In this document: positions 33,829 to 44,135 of the stretch, in pieces
Layout: every line of letters starts with the position of its first letter
How positions within the stretch are numbered: position 1 is the stretch's first letter
NCBI GenBank assembly: GCA_023334545.1
Contig: JAADVB010000015.1
Span: 62,001 to 126,000 of the forward strand
From: Salisapilia sapeloensis
Lineage: Eukaryota > Oomycota > Peronosporomycetes > Peronosporales > Salisapiliaceae
Reading direction: 5' to 3'
Length of the DNA: 64,000 bases
Program-made: the position numbers and the translations under genes
The notes under the pieces: generated by a model
Seen by the model: the letters and a program-made list of their open reading frames with translations, nothing else
What the model was told of the DNA's origin: nothing
The model's database searches: none

Positions 33829-35503
33829 CTACAACTGATCTTCGATTTCCTGCACGAGCTGCAGCAACTCGTGTGCGTCCGGTCGGACGGACGGGTCCGC
33901 GTCTAGACACCGAGTGGCCAGTTCAAGTACCACCGACGGACACTCTGCTGAGAAGGCTGGACGCATCTTCTCTCCAATGACCTTCTTGACGACGTTCATG
34001 CCCTGCAGCTTTTTCCCAGAGTCGTCTCGCTTGTCCGAGTACGGCACTTCTCCCGTGTCGAGCTCGGACATGACGATGCCGAACGAGTACACGTCCGACC
34101 GTTCGTCGTATTTCTTCCCCATCAGCACTTCCGGCGCCGTCCAGTAGATGCTATCGTCTCTTGTTAGTTTACATACCTAGATATACAAAATGCACAAGAG
34201 TTTACGTTCCGACACCAGCAGTCATCGTCTCTTCAATCGATCGCTCTCTCGAAATACCAAAGTCACTCAGTTTCGCACGGAACTCTCCGTCGAGCAAAAT
34301 GTTCTTCGACTTGAGATCCCGATGAATGACTTTCGGTGTGAGCGAGTGGAGGTATCGAATGGCTTCTGCCACGTCCTCTGCGAGGAAGATCTTGTGGTCT
34401 CGCCAGTTCAGCTGCTTCTTCTTCCGTCTCAAAAAGTTGTACAAGTCGCCCTTGGCCATATACTCGGTCACGGCACACAGGTCCTGCACGCCGCTCCACG
34501 CGACGCCGACGAACTCGACAATCTTGGGATGGTAAAAGGACGCCATGAGCTTAATCTCAGCGCCAAAGCACTCGATCTCCTTTTCGTCGTTCTTCTTTTC
34601 ACTCAAAATACGCTTCACAGCCACCTGCCGATTCTCTAGCTGCGCTAGCCACACCTCTCCGAACGCTCCTTTCGACAGCACACGCGTAAAGTAGAGCGCA
34701 GAGTACGGAATGCGACGTCGACCTAGTGCCGGATCCGTCTGGAACTCTGTCAAGACTTTTTGCATGGCTTCACGAGACTTTTCCGTCGGCTCTGGCGCCT
34801 TCTTGTCCGATTTGGGGTTTTTCGGTGGCATCTTCCGCACGGGAGACCCCTTCTGATATCGTCCCTCTCCCTGCTGACGACCATCTTCATCGTGGTGCCG
34901 ACGACGGTCACCGGAAGGCCGAGCTGGAGGCACAGGACCACGTCGATTCTCTTCTCTATCATTATCCGATGCTGGTCGCTGGTGCTCGTCTACTGCTCGT
35001 CTATCTCGACGCGGATACGCCGGTGGTGGCACTGGGGTTGACCGAGGTTCTCTCGGTGGATGATTGCGCTGGTCATACGACGGGTGAGAGCGCGGCTCTT
35101 TCCTTCGTCCGTGACGAGCAGGGTCCATGGGTACATTAAATGCATTCTGGGGAGTTCCATGCTGCCCATCTTGCTCCGACATGTGGAAAGAAAGCGGTTG
35201 ATTCGATTGATCCGGCGGGAACGAGTTCGTCACCTGTACTTGGGAGGTGGCAGGAGACTGCGTACTCGGGTTGCTTGCATGCGTCGGTAAACTTGGTTGT
35301 GGGAAGTCAGGACCGAGTTCAGTCTCGGCCTTCTTTTGTTTGCGGTGCCGGTGCCACATGAACAAGGCGGCGGCAAGGAAGAGAACGACAACCACGGCGA
35401 TGACAACATAGATGATGGTGGAGGAGGACCCGTCGGCCCGCACCGGCCGAGCGGCGACGGCGATGGCCGCGAGGACGAGCTTGACGGCCGTCCTGACGTT
35501 CAT
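33829..35503 (-). CDS. Membrane-anchored TKL protein kinase without ectodomain
   Basis: Two exons (35503-34206, 34150-33829; 55-nt intron) encode 539 residues. A hydrophobic leader (residues 1-25) is followed at once by a membrane helix at about 29-50, so almost nothing is outside the cell. A Pro/Arg/His/Asp-rich linker runs to about 260, then a kinase domain follows: SKGAFGEVW, VAVKRI, HRDLKSKNILL, DFGISRE, and YWTAPEVL across the splice. As in the 0.9-2.7 kb gene, this is the tyrosine-kinase-like type. The linker is rich in RRD and RPP motifs and could bind SH3-like or acidic partners. An in-frame Met at 35641 would add 46 residues before the leader and is less likely. Confidence 0.85.
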
Positions 35504-36089
35504 GTCTGTAATCGAAATACTGTCTTTTTCTCCGTGTTTTCCACCGATGACTTGACTACTGTATACAACTGGCGGCTGTCTTGCGATCGAACTGATTTTT
35601 TGTAGGAGCACGAGGACTTCAAGTGGCGGCAAGACCTCCATGGACGGCTGGCCATGGGTTCACCATCATCATGCCGTTAACTTATGACACTCGACTGCCG
35701 ATGGATCGTGTGTCCGCTTGGCGACTTGTATCACTGCCTCGGGATACACGAGCCGCTCGTGTCCGGTTGCTGGTAACGCGGAAAAAGAGTAGATGGAGGT
35801 AATTCAGACACTTTGTTTGGTCTATTCAAACTATGCTGGATGGACACTTACAGGAGGTAGATGGATGTACTGCTCTCTGTCATATCGACTAGACGCTTCA
35901 GACGCCAGCAGACCCTTCATCTACCAACTTCAACGCTGCGTGTGTGCTGGTTGAAGTGCGTCTCACTCGACCATGGCCATTCACTCTTGGCGTTTGTATG
36001 GTTGGCACACAACGTTAAACACACGAGTAACAGACCTTGAAATCGTTTGTTCATTCTTTCGAGAATTTGGTCATTCCACTTTAATCCGA
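35504..36089. other. Intergenic between divergent genes
   Basis: This 586-bp gap holds the promoters of the second TKL kinase and of the DUF3228 gene. No gene or motif was placed, although the frame of the latter is open up to 35973. Confidence 0.4.
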
Positions 36090-36770
36090 ATGCTGCTGAC
36101 GCGTGTGCGCTGCGCCCTCCGAGCTCCGTCTACCTCCCGCCTCTTTTCCAGCCAAGCCATGGCCGCTGACTCTGCTCCCCACGACCTCGTCCTCGACAAC
36201 TTTTGCTTGCGCCAGTTTGACGACCCAGAGTACGCTGGCACCAAGATCCGCTTCGACAAGCACGAGTTCGAGCGCAAGATCAACGAAGCGTACCAGGCCA
36301 ACGGCAAGCAACTGACGGACGGATACGCTCCTTTCTGCAAACACCTCTTCATCGAGAACTTCACCGACACGCGGAAGAACGTGGCGGAGATCTCGCAAAG
36401 CAACAGGAAACTGCTCTTGTCGGCCTATGAAGCACGCAGCGAGAACGAACTGCCGGTCTTGGTCCGTTGGTTCCCATCCCACAGCGTCACACCGAAAATT
36501 GCGCAGTACCTGGACGTGATCCTGTACTCGCGTGACCAAGTGCGTGAGGAGAACAAGGCCATGGGCGTCGAATTCGACGAAAGCAGTACGGCTCCGTGGC
36601 GCATCATTTCCGTCAAGGCTCAGGATGTGGACCACGAATTGCCGATGAACCCGACAACGATGATGAGGAATGCGCTCGGCCGAGAGGAAGGCGGGTCCGG
36701 CGTCCCTCTGGATCGCGACGAGTACATGAAGAGCGTCGAGTATTGGAAGAATCACGCGATCGTGAGGTAA
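36090..36770 (+). CDS. DUF3228 family protein, probably mitochondrial
   Basis: A single exon from the Met at 36090 encodes 226 residues. The first 23 (MLLTRVRCALRAPSTSRLFS...) are basic and Ser/Arg-rich, a likely mitochondrial or plastid-derived leader. The remainder matches the conserved DUF3228 pattern: QFDDPEYAGT, DGYAPFCKHLF, YEARSENELPVL, RWFP, YLDVILYSR, APWRIISVKAQ and TMMRNALGREEGGSGVPLDR. DUF3228 proteins occur in bacteria and many eukaryotes and have no assigned function that I know. Met 36090 is chosen because it starts the leader; the frame is open further upstream. The stop is 40 bp from the convergent DIX-J gene. Confidence 0.85.
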   Translation: MLLTRVRCALRAPSTSRLFSSQAMAADSAPHDLVLDNFCLRQFDDPEYAGTKIRFDKHEFERKINEAYQANGKQLTDGYAPFCKHLFIENFTDTRKNVAEISQSNRKLLLSAYEARSENELPVLVRWFPSHSVTPKIAQYLDVILYSRDQVREENKAMGVEFDESSTAPWRIISVKAQDVDHELPMNPTTMMRNALGREEGGSGVPLDRDEYMKSVEYWKNHAIVR

Positions 36771-36810
36771 GGAGAGAATATAGGAAGAGAAGAGAAGACT
36801 GTCTTTCTTT

Positions 36811-38001
36811 TTACTTGCCCGTCTTTTGGAACTCGTCCCAAGCCGTGTTGACGGCTGCGAAGACGCGCTCGGCGATCAGCAGCTGCTCGGCACTGCGGCC
36901 GCTGCTCTTGTCCGGGTGGACGACGATCATGGCCTTTCGGTAATACTTTTTCACGTCGTTCGGCTGCAGGAGCTTGCCCATGTTCACCTCTGTCCATTTG
37001 GAGCCTTCCCACATGACGTTGTGCATAGTCGACAAGAGCGTACGGATGTTCTTCACGCGGCCATTGTCCTCTGCCCAGGCCTTGAGCTTCGGACCGAGGA
37101 CTGTGCCGGCGCTCTCTTTCTGCGCACTTAGTGTCTTGGCGCTCTCCTCTCGCTGCCGCAGCTCATCCCGCGCCTTTGCCATGCCCTGCTGAATCCTCTG
37201 TTCCCTCTCTTCCATGGCCCGTCGAACATCCTCCGACTTGGTTGCTTTGTCCACTTTACTAGCGTCGTAGACGTTCGAGCCGTCGTAGGAAGTGCCTTGG
37301 TACGCCTGCATCTCAGCCATGGTGACAGGACCGACAGTTTGGTTGGTCTCGTCGTCAAATTTGGGAGACTCTTTGTACGCCTGCTTTACAGGCGCTTTCT
37401 TCTTTGTCTGTGGAGGTGCATCGTTCATCAAGTCAATGTTCGAGCCTCCAGATAAAAAGTCTTGGGCTGGGGATGCTTGTGGAGGTTTGGATTTGGCCTC
37501 CTTTGCTGCAGGCCGCTTCTCACTGTACGCTGGCTCTGCCGATGCCTCCCTCCGCTTGGGGCTTGGAGCTCGATACGGAGGGCGCTTGTCACTGTATGTT
37601 GGTTCTGCAGGCGTTTCCCTCCGTTTGGGACTCGGAGCTTGATACGAAGCAGGAGACTGAGGCTTGTACGATGGCTGCATCGGTTTTCGACGGAAGACCA
37701 GTCCTCGTTTAACTGGTCGGCGAAGGCGCAGGAGTTTGCATATCACGCGTCCGTTCACCATAGGAATGCGAGTACTAGGATCAGAGACATCAAGCCAGAA
37801 GAAGGTCTTTTGTCCGGCCTTGGTCGTGTGATTCAGTCGAAAGCGAAAGTGGAATTGAGAGGCGTTTCCGAGGGGAAATGCTCGCTGCACGTCTGCAAAA
37901 GTGACTTCCGAGGAGTCTCCGATGCGGAAGGCATTCGGGTGCGATCGTTCTTCCCCATCCTCACCCTGGACAAAGTAAAAGGCCCACACACCGCTATCCA
38001 T
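36811..38001 (-). CDS. DIX-like domain plus C-terminal auxilin-type J domain protein
   Basis: A single exon encodes 396 residues. Residues 1-95 resemble a DIX domain: VTFADVQRAF, FHFRFRL and a terminal RIPMVNGRVICKLL, which parallel VTLADFK, FFFK and the LPxFNGRVV element of Dishevelled. The middle (100-280) is Pro/Lys/Ser-rich, with two near-repeats around SPKRRE and YSxKRP and an acidic coiled segment. Residues 300-396 are a C-terminal J domain with HPD at 362-364, followed by VFAAVNTAWDEF, as in auxilin/GAK. Auxilins recruit Hsc70 to uncoat clathrin vesicles. A DIX head could polymerise and cluster the protein. The DIX call rests on pattern and order and needs structural support. Confidence 0.75.
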   Translation of the reverse strand: MDSGVWAFYFVQGEDGEERSHPNAFRIGDSSEVTFADVQRAFPLGNASQFHFRFRLNHTTKAGQKTFFWLDVSDPSTRIPMVNGRVICKLLRLRRPVKRGLVFRRKPMQPSYKPQSPASYQAPSPKRRETPAEPTYSDKRPPYRAPSPKRREASAEPAYSEKRPAAKEAKSKPPQASPAQDFLSGGSNIDLMNDAPPQTKKKAPVKQAYKESPKFDDETNQTVGPVTMAEMQAYQGTSYDGSNVYDASKVDKATKSEDVRRAMEEREQRIQQGMAKARDELRQREESAKTLSAQKESAGTVLGPKLKAWAEDNGRVKNIRTLLSTMHNVMWEGSKWTEVNMGKLLQPNDVKKYYRKAMIVVHPDKSSGRSAEQLLIAERVFAAVNTAWDEFQKTGK

Positions 38002-38212
38002 GACACTTTTTACAATTTATGCGTCTAGAGTCGTATCAGTTTTGTTGTACAAGACATACAATATTCAAGTGAATTGACGAGGAAGCGTGGTATCTCGAAC
38101 GCGATCTTCAAGAGAAGGATACTTGCTGGTAAGCTGCGTATTGATCCGACTGAATGATCGGATGTGCCATTTGCAGCTGGTGCGAGTACGTTATATATAT
38201 TTATGGCTTTGT

Positions 38213-39777
38213 CTAGGGGAATTTGTCGTACACGCCAAAATCGCTTCTAGTCGACACCCGGGAGGCCTTGGAGAAGCGCAACCACGCCAGCACGAGAACA
38301 CTGCAGCTGGCGCTGACGACGAAGACGCCGTCAAAATAGAGCTGAAAGCCATCAAAGTCAATACCTCCAACGACTTGGTCGATGTGGTCCCGATGCTCCT
38401 GCTTTAAGTTCATGCGCATGAGGACAAAGGCCGATACAAAGTACATGCCCATGAGGTGCGCAAACACGAGGACGACGCTGTTGGACCAGACGATGCTCGA
38501 CCACTCACGAAACACTTTCACGAGTGTCACCAAGAACCCTCTTGTCTGCGTGATCACCAGCACGCCCACAAGAGCGAGAGACGCCATCTCTGACACCTCC
38601 CGGACGTCCACGACCAAGGACGCGTCCGGGTATATGTACAAGAGCTTTTCGATCGCATCCGAGATCGGATCCTTGTCTCTATTCCGCCGAAAGACGACGT
38701 TGGCGGTGCTCGTGACCATCTTGTAGAGGCAAAAGGCAGACAGGACGTAGCCGAAGAAGTTGAGCATCCGACCCTGGACCGTTCGTGCCTTTTGTGATCG
38801 CATCTGAATGTCCCGAAGGTCGTGTAACTCGAGAAACATTTCTCTACCTAGGTTGTTTAGTGTCTTGATCTCTGCTTTGAGTCCTTCGACGAAATCTTGA
38901 TGACTGCTTTCCGATGGCGCACGCAAGGGAGAAGGTGTGAGGGCGTTCCAGACGCGAGTAGACAACGAAAGGGTCTCTGCTTTATCATGACGGTGCACTC
39001 GTCGCTCTAAACTCAATCGCTTCTTTTTAGCGGATAGTAGCTGTAGGTTGTGTAGAAGCCTCCTCTCCAACGACTCGATGTCGTCCTCAGCGATATGCTG
39101 CCAGCAAAATGAGAGGTATTCGTATGGACAGTTGACGGCACCGAAGCCTGATAGCGTGGCCATCACCACGACACCAAGAAGTCCTACACGACTGACGGCA
39201 TGTCGGATGGAGAAAATGGCTATTGAACATGAAAGAATGAGATTGGGATGCGGTCATGACACAAGGATAGGAACGTACTCTGGAATGAAAGGGGCACGGC
39301 GATTTCACCATCGAGCAAAGCTCCAAGTTTCCAGAATGAGGGTAAGTAGATGATAAAGGTGCATGCGGCTACGATGAAGGAAGTCTTGCGTCCAAGGCCG
39401 TACTCTCTGCTTACGGTGAAGAAGAGGGCGAGAGGAATGAAGACTATGAGGAGGTACGTGATCACGCCGAGATTCACTCGCCATCCCCACAGTCTAGATC
39501 TGGATGAAAGCAGTCCTGTCACTTCGCACAGGATGAGTTGAGCTAGACTGAGAGAGAAAGTGAAGGATGCCCCGAAGAGCAGTCGCGGGACCGGACTTCG
39601 CACTTCATAGTCGCGAAAGAGTCGAGCGGAAAAGAAATGCCGGGCTATGAGGTAGAAGACAACCCATCCACCGCATATGACGGTCAGGTCTCGCACTGGG
39701 AGCGTCGGAGCCGTCGCGAGTAGCTCCGGACTCAAGCTCACCTCTTGCATTGATGCGTTTGTTCGTGTTGGTGCCAC
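38213..39777 (-). CDS. GPR89: Golgi pH regulator (GPHR / GPR89 family)
   Basis: Two exons (39777-39279, 39219-38213; 59-nt intron) encode 501 residues, typical for the family. About nine hydrophobic segments flank a central charged coiled region. The junction across the intron reads RHAVSRVGLLGVVVMATLSGFGAVNCPY, the near-invariant GPHR core. A KKKRLSLE stretch and the C-terminal four-helix half also fit. GPHR-type proteins are Golgi/ER membrane anion channels or relatives affecting organelle pH; plant members (GTG) were proposed as G-protein-like receptors. The start is the first Met. A divergent gene begins 75 bp upstream. Confidence 0.92.
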
Positions 39778-39852
39778 GACTTGCGCATTTTAGATATAAT
39801 CAGATAGCATGCGTATTTAGGAGCTTGAACAGCCTTTTGGCTAGAAACGGCA

Positions 39853-42800
39853 ATGAGTGCCACGAGCGATCGGGAGCCAGATAGTCTGTGGGATGCGTTC
39901 GAAGCGTTCAATGTTCGAGCTCAGGAGAGAGTGGAGAGATTGATTGCGGCTACGGACAAGGAGCTGTATGCACCAATCGATGAAGACGAGCCTTTTCAAG
40001 ACGAAGAGCAACTGTGCTCGGATGATGCGCATCTTCGGAGAACGTCCGAGCAGCTGAGAGCATTGGCCATTCCACCGTTCGTCAACTGGAAACGGACATT
40101 TGCCTACCTTCGGATTGATGGCAAGTCATTTTCGGAAGAGACGGCTTTGGATATCTCTGAGAGCAGTCATGTCGAGGCAGTGCTTGCCATGCAGTACGAC
40201 AACTCTTCAGCGTTAGTGGAAGAAGCGGAAGTTGTTGAACAGCATGACGTGGAGAGTGATACACACAGCGAACTAGACGAAAGTGTTGAATTAGTACTAG
40301 ATGAGTTAACGACGCGCTTATTTTCAAGTATGGTCGCACCGGCAGTAGTTCAGACAGCCGAGTCGCTGCTCCAAGCAAAGCAAATATGGTTACGAACTGT
40401 ACGTGAGGAGGAAGAGCGACGCAGAGTAGAATTAGAACGAAGGAGACAGGAAGAGGAAGACCGACGGATGGAAGTGCAGAGACGAAAAAGAGCCAAAGAG
40501 CGAATGGAGCTTGATCAGGCAATGAACGATTTGGTCTGTGGTGTAGTTCAGAAAGCAAAAGCCCAGAAAAAATCAGAAGAGCAATACAGAGTGGTGATGG
40601 AACGAATTAAACAAGAAGAGGAAGAAAGAAGACTCGAAATGGAGAGAAGAGAGAAAGCCAAGGATCGAATGGAACTTGAAAATGCGATGGATGGTTTGGT
40701 GTATGGCGTCGAGCAAAAGATAGAGAGTCAGAGGATACGAGAGGACAAGCAGCGGTTGGAGAAGCTTTGGAAGAAACAAGTGGAAATGGAAGTACATGAT
40801 CTAATGAACTACATCCTGAATGGAATTGAAGAGTCAATTTACCACGAACAACTGCGTGCTAAACGAAATGTAGAAGAGCAAGCAGCACGGTGGCGGCAGG
40901 AATTGGAGGAAGTTGACTTGATCCTAAGACAATTGTCGGAAGGGATTGAAGAAAGCGAACATTTTAGAGAGGTGAGTCTCGCAATCCGTCAGATACAAGA
41001 GATACTCGTAGATCAAGGCGAAATAGCGGAAGTGCAAGAGCAGTTGGACGATCTACTTGGTCAAGTGAGTGACCAGGCAGAGTTGGATGAAGTGTGGCTG
41101 GGAATTGAAAGGTTGCGGGAGTCAGTTGTCGACGCAGCTAATAAGACAGCACCAGAGGCTATAGCCTACGCGGAGGAAGAGCCATCGATGAGCTATATTA
41201 TGCATTCCATAAGTTCCTGCATAGAAAAGGAAGAATTGCTAGGCGAACGGCTAGGACATGGCAATAACCCCAATTGCGATGAGCAGTTGGTAGAAGGCAT
41301 TGACAGCAACAATACGAGTGTTCAAAGTGCTGATCAAGAGCACAATGACCTTGGATCAGCAGAAAGATATAATTCAGAGCATATCGGGCACAAGGAAGAG
41401 GTAAAACTGTGTGACGAGTTATCTAGTCCAAGTTTGGATGTGGAACATGCAATAGACAAGGATTACGTCGAGACTATGGAAGCAACGCAAGCAGATTTTT
41501 TGACTGATTCGTTCAATGTGATCAATGCTAGCTTTAGCGAAGCAGATGACACTTTTGCAAAGGATGGACGTACAGATGAACATGCCGATGATGTCCTCGC
41601 AGCAATGGAATTGATGGTAGACTACATCCTCTCCCATGATGACGACGTCGACACAGCTACAGTGGAGTTGGAACGAAAGGAGCCTGGGTACGATGATGAA
41701 GTAACCCGCGTAATGCAAAGGATGCTCTATTGCTTAGAGCAAGCAGACGATCGTTCGACAGACACACTGGGCTTGATTAGAGAGGTACCAGAGGAATATG
41801 TATTGGAGACCTCCACCTCGAAGGTCCAAAGAGATAAAGCTACTATTCTCCAAGATGAGGCATCCTTAACTCCTTTTGGTGATAAAGTTACAGAAAGTGG
41901 TGAACTGCAGTTCATACTGAGCGAGATACTTGTCATGCTTGACCCTACTGGAGAGGTTGACGACGTTGAGTGCATGCCAACGACCTCGGATACCTCAGCA
42001 AATATGAAGACAGATGAAGAACAGTTGGAAGATGCTGTGATTGACAATGTTCTGGGGATGCTGCTTGTATCGGCAATGAAGACAGAGCAGAAAAGCACGT
42101 CTGGTATTCTGGACGAGATGCTCACGATGGTGGTAGACGGTTATAGCGCACATCCCGAACCGAAGCTTGTCGATTGTGAAGAAGATGGATGCGTGCAGGA
42201 GATTATGAACGATTTAATTGATGCAACTGAACAGAAACCAGAGTGTATCTATATAGATGCAGTTGATAGAGATAAAGCTGAGATGGCTCGAGATATCATC
42301 CAGGAACTTGTTATGACGATTGAGATGGATCACGATGTCGAGGATCATTTAAACGAAGTACAAGATCAAATTTCATCAGTCGTTGCCGATGTTCAACTTG
42401 ATCAACAGGTAGAAGAACAGACAGAAGAACAAAGAGCAGAGGAAAGCGAGGCTTCTAGGTCGTCAACATCAAACTTTATGCCAGATGAAAAGGTCCAAGG
42501 ACAAGGTAGTGCCATTTTTGACATTCCATCTCTTCTAGACGAAGCTACTGATGTAAATACCTTTGTGGGCGGTGGTCAAGCTATTTCTACATCAATGGAT
42601 AGTCCAGAAAAAGCGCTTTTGTCAGATGATGCTGTCGATGACACTCCAGGACTTCTCATAGAAACTACTGACGTGGAAATGCATGTGGACGATTATGCAA
42701 GCACTTCTGCAGTAGTGCAGGGTTCGGAGAGGGACGTTTTCGTAGACTCTGAAGACGCTTTGATCGCAATAGAAGAGTCTCCCTTTGTAAGAAGAGACAT

Positions 42801-44061
42801 GGCAGGAGTGGATATCCAACAACAAGTACAGTGGACAGATCCTGAAAATGACTCTGTCGATTTGGAAGAGTATGCTGACGGTAGGGAAGATGCGGACGAT
42901 ATAGACACCATACTTGAGGAGAAGGATGATCCACACACCGTCAGGTCAGATGTAGGTGGACGCATAGTTACAGAATTTATTCGCGAAGGTGTCGAGCAAT
43001 ATCTCCATGAAACAGTGTCGATGGCTTTAGCACAAGTCGCTTCCTCTATATATGAGAAGCTTCAGCTAGAGCTCTTAAAAGGTGAAAGAGAAGCAGACGC
43101 TACTGCTGACCTTCAGACTCTTGATGAGCTTGCGGGGACACAAACCGAGAATCTAGACGATCAAGAAAATGAAAGGGTATGTGGAGATGAAGCACCGATC
43201 GTCCGTGAGACTGCATCAATAGGAAACTCAACGGAGGCATACTCCAATAGGTCCTCTGAAAGTCTGGAAGAAGCCATTGTTCAAGATGAATATCCTCAAG
43301 TACTTCTTCATACGCCATCGATGAATTCTTTTGTGAGTGAAGATGAAGACGTGATAGGGATGGATGGACCTAGGCAGTGTGTATACGAGACGGTTGAGAT
43401 ACAAACGGAGGACGAGCGAGAAAAAATACTAAAAGTTGACAAGGAAATCCAGCCATCACGATCCTTGCAGGCGTTTGGAGTGGATCAAGAGACACAGACT
43501 AGCGGACAAGAGTCCACCTCAAGCACAGAGACTCGACCCACCTTGCAAGGAAAAGACAAAGTCGGGAAAGAAGAACAGTCTCCACTAACACTCGAGATTC
43601 CGAGTCGGCACGAGCTCGATACTGAAGAGGAAGTCTGGATGGGATCCACAGTCTACTCTCCGCATCGTGAAGTGCATCGTGCTGAGAATAGATACTTTGG
43701 TCGTCGAGGTCGCCACTTGATGTACACAACGCCGGTGTTGGAGGCACACCGACGGGCGACGAGTCCTCAGCATCCCAGAAGTCCTGTTCTACCAGCATCA
43801 CCAGAGCCAAGTCCTCGCGCTCGTCGACTACAGGCTGCTCATCCAGCTTCCCCAACACCCCCGTCACCACGCCGAGGCTCTGACGAAGTGTACGTTCGCT
43901 TACCGATCATCCCTCGAGCCACATCACCCACGACGTTTGAAACCAAGAAACTCTTGTCAAGTCTGCACAAGCTATCATCGAGGCACACTGCGTTCGACTC
44001 TCTATCGCCAACGAAACCCAGGTCGTCCATACGACCACTGCCTTCGCCCAACAATCGCTAG
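39853..44061 (+). CDS. Large acidic coiled-coil/repeat protein of unknown function
   Basis: One uninterrupted frame encodes 1402 residues. It is very acidic (Asp, Glu), with no signal peptide or membrane helix. Residues of about 180-330 are a charged coiled coil holding two clear copies of a unit, RAKERMELDQAMNDLVCGV and EKAKDRMELENAMDGLVYG. Residues 330-1100 contain many degenerate short helices of the form ILxEMLxMVxxx (ILSEILVMLD, VLGMLLVSAM, ILDEMLTMVV, IMNDLIDAT, IIQELVMTI). The last about 150 residues are basic and Pro/Ser-rich with SP motifs (SPQHPRSP, SPTPPSPRR), possible kinase sites. I recognise no family. The frame of over 4 kb without a stop and the compact context make it a confident gene. 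Confidence 0.8.
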   Translation: MSATSDREPDSLWDAFEAFNVRAQERVERLIAATDKELYAPIDEDEPFQDEEQLCSDDAHLRRTSEQLRALAIPPFVNWKRTFAYLRIDGKSFSEETALDISESSHVEAVLAMQYDNSSALVEEAEVVEQHDVESDTHSELDESVELVLDELTTRLFSSMVAPAVVQTAESLLQAKQIWLRTVREEEERRRVELERRRQEEEDRRMEVQRRKRAKERMELDQAMNDLVCGVVQKAKAQKKSEEQYRVVMERIKQEEEERRLEMERREKAKDRMELENAMDGLVYGVEQKIESQRIREDKQRLEKLWKKQVEMEVHDLMNYILNGIEESIYHEQLRAKRNVEEQAARWRQELEEVDLILRQLSEGIEESEHFREVSLAIRQIQEILVDQGEIAEVQEQLDDLLGQVSDQAELDEVWLGIERLRESVVDAANKTAPEAIAYAEEEPSMSYIMHSISSCIEKEELLGERLGHGNNPNCDEQLVEGIDSNNTSVQSADQEHNDLGSAERYNSEHIGHKEEVKLCDELSSPSLDVEHAIDKDYVETMEATQADFLTDSFNVINASFSEADDTFAKDGRTDEHADDVLAAMELMVDYILSHDDDVDTATVELERKEPGYDDEVTRVMQRMLYCLEQADDRSTDTLGLIREVPEEYVLETSTSKVQRDKATILQDEASLTPFGDKVTESGELQFILSEILVMLDPTGEVDDVECMPTTSDTSANMKTDEEQLEDAVIDNVLGMLLVSAMKTEQKSTSGILDEMLTMVVDGYSAHPEPKLVDCEEDGCVQEIMNDLIDATEQKPECIYIDAVDRDKAEMARDIIQELVMTIEMDHDVEDHLNEVQDQISSVVADVQLDQQVEEQTEEQRAEESEASRSSTSNFMPDEKVQGQGSAIFDIPSLLDEATDVNTFVGGGQAISTSMDSPEKALLSDDAVDDTPGLLIETTDVEMHVDDYASTSAVVQGSERDVFVDSEDALIAIEESPFVRRDMAGVDIQQQVQWTDPENDSVDLEEYADGREDADDIDTILEEKDDPHTVRSDVGGRIVTEFIREGVEQYLHETVSMALAQVASSIYEKLQLELLKGEREADATADLQTLDELAGTQTENLDDQENERVCGDEAPIVRETASIGNSTEAYSNRSSESLEEAIVQDEYPQVLLHTPSMNSFVSEDEDVIGMDGPRQCVYETVEIQTEDEREKILKVDKEIQPSRSLQAFGVDQETQTSGQESTSSTETRPTLQGKDKVGKEEQSPLTLEIPSRHELDTEEEVWMGSTVYSPHREVHRAENRYFGRRGRHLMYTTPVLEAHRRATSPQHPRSPVLPASPEPSPRARRLQAAHPASPTPPSPRRGSDEVYVRLPIIPRATSPTTFETKKLLSSLHKLSSRHTAFDSLSPTKPRSSIRPLPSPNNR

Positions 44062-44135
44062 AACAAGTATTCTCTTTTCCCATTTCGATTTATTTCTCTC
44101 TTACTCGTAGCAAAAGCCAAACATCGTCTTCGGTC

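Noticed and set aside
36081-36755. A 224-codon minus-strand frame opposite the DUF3228 gene
   Set aside because: The plus strand has a full family match over the same bases; the antisense frame is an effect of codon bias.
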